56,059 nucleotides of DNA from an uncultured Lactobacillus sp. GTDB taxonomy: Bacteria; Bacillota; Bacilli; Lactobacillales; Lactobacillaceae. Position numbers and translations under genes: made by a program. The stretch is taken from contig CAMLHK010000007.1 of assembly GCA_946479925.1 (NCBI GenBank), positions 1-56,059 on the forward strand, written 5' to 3'. Under the pieces are notes generated by a model. That model did not search any database and had not been told where the DNA came from. It was given only the letters and a program-made list of their open reading frames with translations. Each line of letters starts with the position of its first letter. The stretch's first letter is position 1. Shown piece after piece: positions 53,619 to 56,059 of this stretch.

Positions 53619-55097
53619 TTAACATAGACCTACTTTCTTAACAAAACGCATAAAAGCGGCTTTACCCTCTAAAGTTTGTTTGAAAACTCCTGCGTCTTCT
53701 AAAACGCGTGCAAAAACAAGACCTAATTCTTTTTGTAGAATTTGATCCACATTTGTATTTGTTATTTCATACTTACTGCTAATTTCCTTAGCCCAGTCAA
53801 GATGCATAGGTGCAATACTGTTAGGCTGGTTAAGCAAAAACTTTTTTACCTCAAGCAACTCAGGCTTCAATCGTGGCGGAAAAATTGCTAATCCCATTAC
53901 TTCAATTAAGCCAATATTTTCTTTTTTAATGTGCTGTACATCAGCATGGGGATGGAAAATTCCATCAGGATATTTATCTGAAGTCTGATTGTCTCTGAGG
54001 ACTAAATCAAGTTCATAAGTTTGTTCATGTAAACGAGCAATGGGAGTAATAGTATGGTGAGGTGTATTGTCTGTAAATGCCCGAACTGTTACTTTCTCAT
54101 CACTATAATCACGCCAGTTTATTAAAATTTTATTTGCTAATTTGATTAAGTTATTTTTATTCAGACCGCGTAAACGGATCACAGACATGGGCCACTTGAC
54201 GATACCTGCTTCTACATCATCAAATCCCTTAAAGTTAAGTTTTTTAACAATTGGTGCTTTTTCCATCGGAAAACGATGCTTGCCACCCTGATAATGTTCG
54301 TGCGCTAAAATCGAGCCGCCCACGATTGGCAAGTCCGCATTGCTACCAACAAAATAGCCCGGGAATTTAGCAACAATTTCCAGCAAATTGGCAAAAGTTT
54401 GTTTATTGATTACCATTGGTTCATGCTTTGGCGCTAAGAAAATGCAGTGCTCATTAAAATATGCATAAGGAGAATATTGAAAACCCCAGGTTTCATCTCC
54501 TAAATGAAAGCGAATGATACGGTGATTGGTGCGCGCAGGATAATTTACATGACCGAGGTAGCCCTCATTCTCCATGCACAACTGACACTTTGGGTATGAC
54601 TTTACTTTAGCATTCTTGGCTGCTGCAATTTCTTTAGGATCTTTTTCCGGTTTGGAAAGATTAATCGTAATTTCTAGATCGCCGTATTTACTTGCAGCTG
54701 TAAAATAAATATTTTTTGCAATAGCTCTAGTTTTAATATAATCACTATCTTTACCCATTTGGTAAAAATCAGCTATCGCTTTTTGTGGTGAGCTCTCATA
54801 AGTTTGCCAAAAGTCGTGGTTAACAATGCTTGGTCTGGGGACAATCAAATTCATTAATTGTGCATCTAGGACATCCTTAGCGGAATTATTAGCTGGGCAC
54901 TTTCCTGAATTTTGAGCAGCTTGAATCAACTCGTCTTTAAGATCCAGTAGATCTTCCTTATTGGTTGTTACTTTTCTTGCCTCATCGCCAACAAGGGCCA
55001 AAATTCTATTTCTCAAATAAATACGATCAAGTTCTGTAAAATCGCTGTGGGCAATAACTTGCGTAATGAATTTCTCAATTAGATTCGTTTTATCCAT
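53619..55097 (-). CDS. galT: UDP-glucose-hexose-1-phosphate uridylyltransferase (GalT, class II)
   Basis: A 492-residue Leloir-pathway enzyme transferring UMP from UDP-glucose to galactose-1-phosphate. It is the long Gram-positive type (GalT2): [23 protein letters not shown] with zinc-type Cys pair, [15 protein letters not shown], and the [23 protein letters not shown]is-triad-like active-site segment. Start 16 bp after galK. The galK-galT order is standard in lactobacilli. Confidence 0.94.
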   Translation of the reverse strand: MDKTNLIEKFITQVIAHSDFTELDRIYLRNRILALVGDEARKVTTNKEDLLDLKDELIQAAQNSGKCPANNSAKDVLDAQLMNLIVPRPSIVNHDFWQTYESSPQKAIADFYQMGKDSDYIKTRAIAKNIYFTAASKYGDLEITINLSKPEKDPKEIAAAKNAKVKSYPKCQLCMENEGYLGHVNYPARTNHRIIRFHLGDETWGFQYSPYAYFNEHCIFLAPKHEPMVINKQTFANLLEIVAKFPGYFVGSNADLPIVGGSILAHEHYQGGKHRFPMEKAPIVKKLNFKGFDDVEAGIVKWPMSVIRLRGLNKNNLIKLANKILINWRDYSDEKVTVRAFTDNTPHHTITPIARLHEQTYELDLVLRDNQTSDKYPDGIFHPHADVQHIKKENIGLIEVMGLAIFPPRLKPELLEVKKFLLNQPNSIAPMHLDWAKEISSKYEITNTNVDQILQKELGLVFARVLEDAGVFKQTLEGKAAFMRFVKKVGLC

Positions 55098-55112
55098 CTC
55101 AACTTTCCATTA

Positions 55113-56059
55113 TTATAAAACTTTTGTACCATCAGCAGTGTCTGCAATATAAAATGAAGGTAAATAACCAATTTCTTCTTGATAAATATCAGCGACATTT
55201 TTTTCAAAAGCTTCAACTTTATTTTTGGCAACCAAAGCTATCGCACAGCCGCCAAAGCCAGCACCAGTCATTCTTGCACCCAAAACTCCAGGTTGCTTCC
55301 AAGCAGTATGAACCAATGTATCAAGTTCTTTACCCGTCACTTCATAGTCATATTCTAAAGAGACGTGTGAAGCATTCATTAGGTGACCAAACTCATTTAA
55401 ATCACCCTTTTGCAGTGCTTTTTCAGCGTTTAATGTGCGTTCATTTTCCCAGACTGCGTGACGGCAGCGTTTCAGCAGGTTTTCTGTTGGCAAAAGATAA
55501 CTATTTTCATCAAAAACTAAACTATCCAATTCACCCAGCGACTGAATTGACAGTTTCTCCTGCAAAAAGTGCAGACCCTTTTCACATTCTGCTCTACGTT
55601 CATTATATTTTGAGTCTGCTAAGGTCCTCTTCTTGTTCGTATTCATAATAACAATGACATTATCTTTCAAGTCAAGTGGTACCAGCTCAGACTCTACCTT
55701 TTCAGTATCCAGCAGAATGGCGTGATCTTTTTTACTCATAGCAACTGCATATTGATCCATAATGCCAGAATTGACGCCAATAAAGTCGTTTTCGGTTTTG
55801 ACTCCCAGCTTGACGATTTCTAACTTAGAAAAAGTTAGTTTAAACTGATCCTGCAATAAAATGCCAATTAACATTTCTAAGGCTGCAGACGAAGATAATC
55901 CGGCACCATCAGGAATATTGCCATTAATATAAATATTAAGACCATGATCAATCTTTGCCCCATCTTCGAGCATAAAATGAAGCATCCCTTTTGCGTAGTT
56001 TGCCCATGAATCTTCCTTTGCAAACTGCAGCTGGCGCATATCAGTTTCTACTACGCCCA
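55113..56059 (-). CDS. galK: Galactokinase, 3' part (N-terminus outside window)
   Basis: The frame stays open to the window edge, so roughly the first 75-80 residues (with the galactose signature) are missing. Visible: the GHMP ATP loop [33 protein letters not shown] (with the catalytic-base Asp), and [17 protein letters not shown] near the C-terminus. It phosphorylates galactose to galactose-1-phosphate for GalT. Any promoter and operator are outside the window. Confidence 0.95.
   Translation of the reverse strand, partial: GVVETDMRQLQFAKEDSWANYAKGMLHFMLEDGAKIDHGLNIYINGNIPDGAGLSSSAALEMLIGILLQDQFKLTFSKLEIVKLGVKTENDFIGVNSGIMDQYAVAMSKKDHAILLDTEKVESELVPLDLKDNVIVIMNTNKKRTLADSKYNERRAECEKGLHFLQEKLSIQSLGELDSLVFDENSYLLPTENLLKRCRHAVWENERTLNAEKALQKGDLNEFGHLMNASHVSLEYDYEVTGKELDTLVHTAWKQPGVLGARMTGAGFGGCAIALVAKNKVEAFEKNVADIYQEEIGYLPSFYIADTADGTKVL

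Noticed and set aside
55124..55648. 174-codon plus-strand open frame at the right end
   Set aside because: Antisense shadow of galK with His/Gln-rich nonsense composition.

Overview
The window reads as chromosomal core sequence from a low-G+C member of Lactobacillus sensu stricto (delbrueckii/acidophilus/gasseri group). The support is the AT-rich composition, strong AGGAGG-type ribosome binding sites, a secreted protein joining a lactobacillar surface-layer-type (SLAP-like) domain to a CAP domain, bleomycin-hydrolase-type PepC, tandem PstB ATPases, an acyl-ACP thioesterase, a small SRP RNA between tadA and dnaX, and Gram-positive gene orders such as tmk-darA-holB-yabA-rsmI and dnaX-ybaB-recR-yaaL. 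The species cannot be fixed from the sequence alone. Nearly every gene lies on the minus strand, which is probably the leading strand. The only plus-strand genes are an ABC-F ATPase, a broken GNAT gene, a small GNAT-like gene and pepC.

Layout, left to right (transcription mostly right to left). 1-6.4 kb: outward promoter, self-regulated TetR-type gene, cshB-like helicase, nrnA, dinB, zwf and yajC. 6.5-12.6 kb: DNA repair operon mutS-mutL-ruvA-ruvB leading to yajC. 12.7-15.0 kb: DUF969-DUF979-pcp, a probable pyroglutamate unit. 15.1-17.9 kb: groES-groEL under two CIRCE operators, then rex. 18.1-20.8 kb: ABC-F gene and GNAT pseudogene on the plus strand. 20.8-25.4 kb: tsaB-rimI-tsaD, folate ECF S component, acyl-ACP thioesterase, rsmI. 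25.4-31.9 kb: replication and recombination genes, SRP RNA, tadA and an RsmC-like methyltransferase. 32.1-34.4 kb: secreted SLAP-CAP protein and rplJ-rplL with an L10 leader. 34.4-39.4 kb: pstS-pstC-pstA-pstB-pstB-phoU. 39.5-41.9 kb: rpmG-secE-nusG and rplK-rplA. 42.0-49.4 kb: orphan 72-residue protein, sigma factor, and dut-radA-gltX-cysS-mrnC-rlmB. 49.5-51.3 kb: degenerate GNAT-like gene and pepC. 51.4-53.5 kb: uncharacterised ABC exporter. 53.6-56.1 kb: galT and the 3' part of galK.

Most genes are textbook housekeeping genes, and I do not see a large new defence or mobile system. The observations most worth following are: a MutL that keeps its clamp-binding motif but has lost the endonuclease motifs; an in-phase A-AAA-AAG slippery heptamer followed quickly by a -1 stop in dnaX; a terminator-like hairpin between the nusG promoter and nusG, suggesting autogenous attenuation; a LexA-type palindrome over the promoter of a ComX/SigH-like sigma factor; and a very compact rex-terminator/CIRCE/groESL promoter region.
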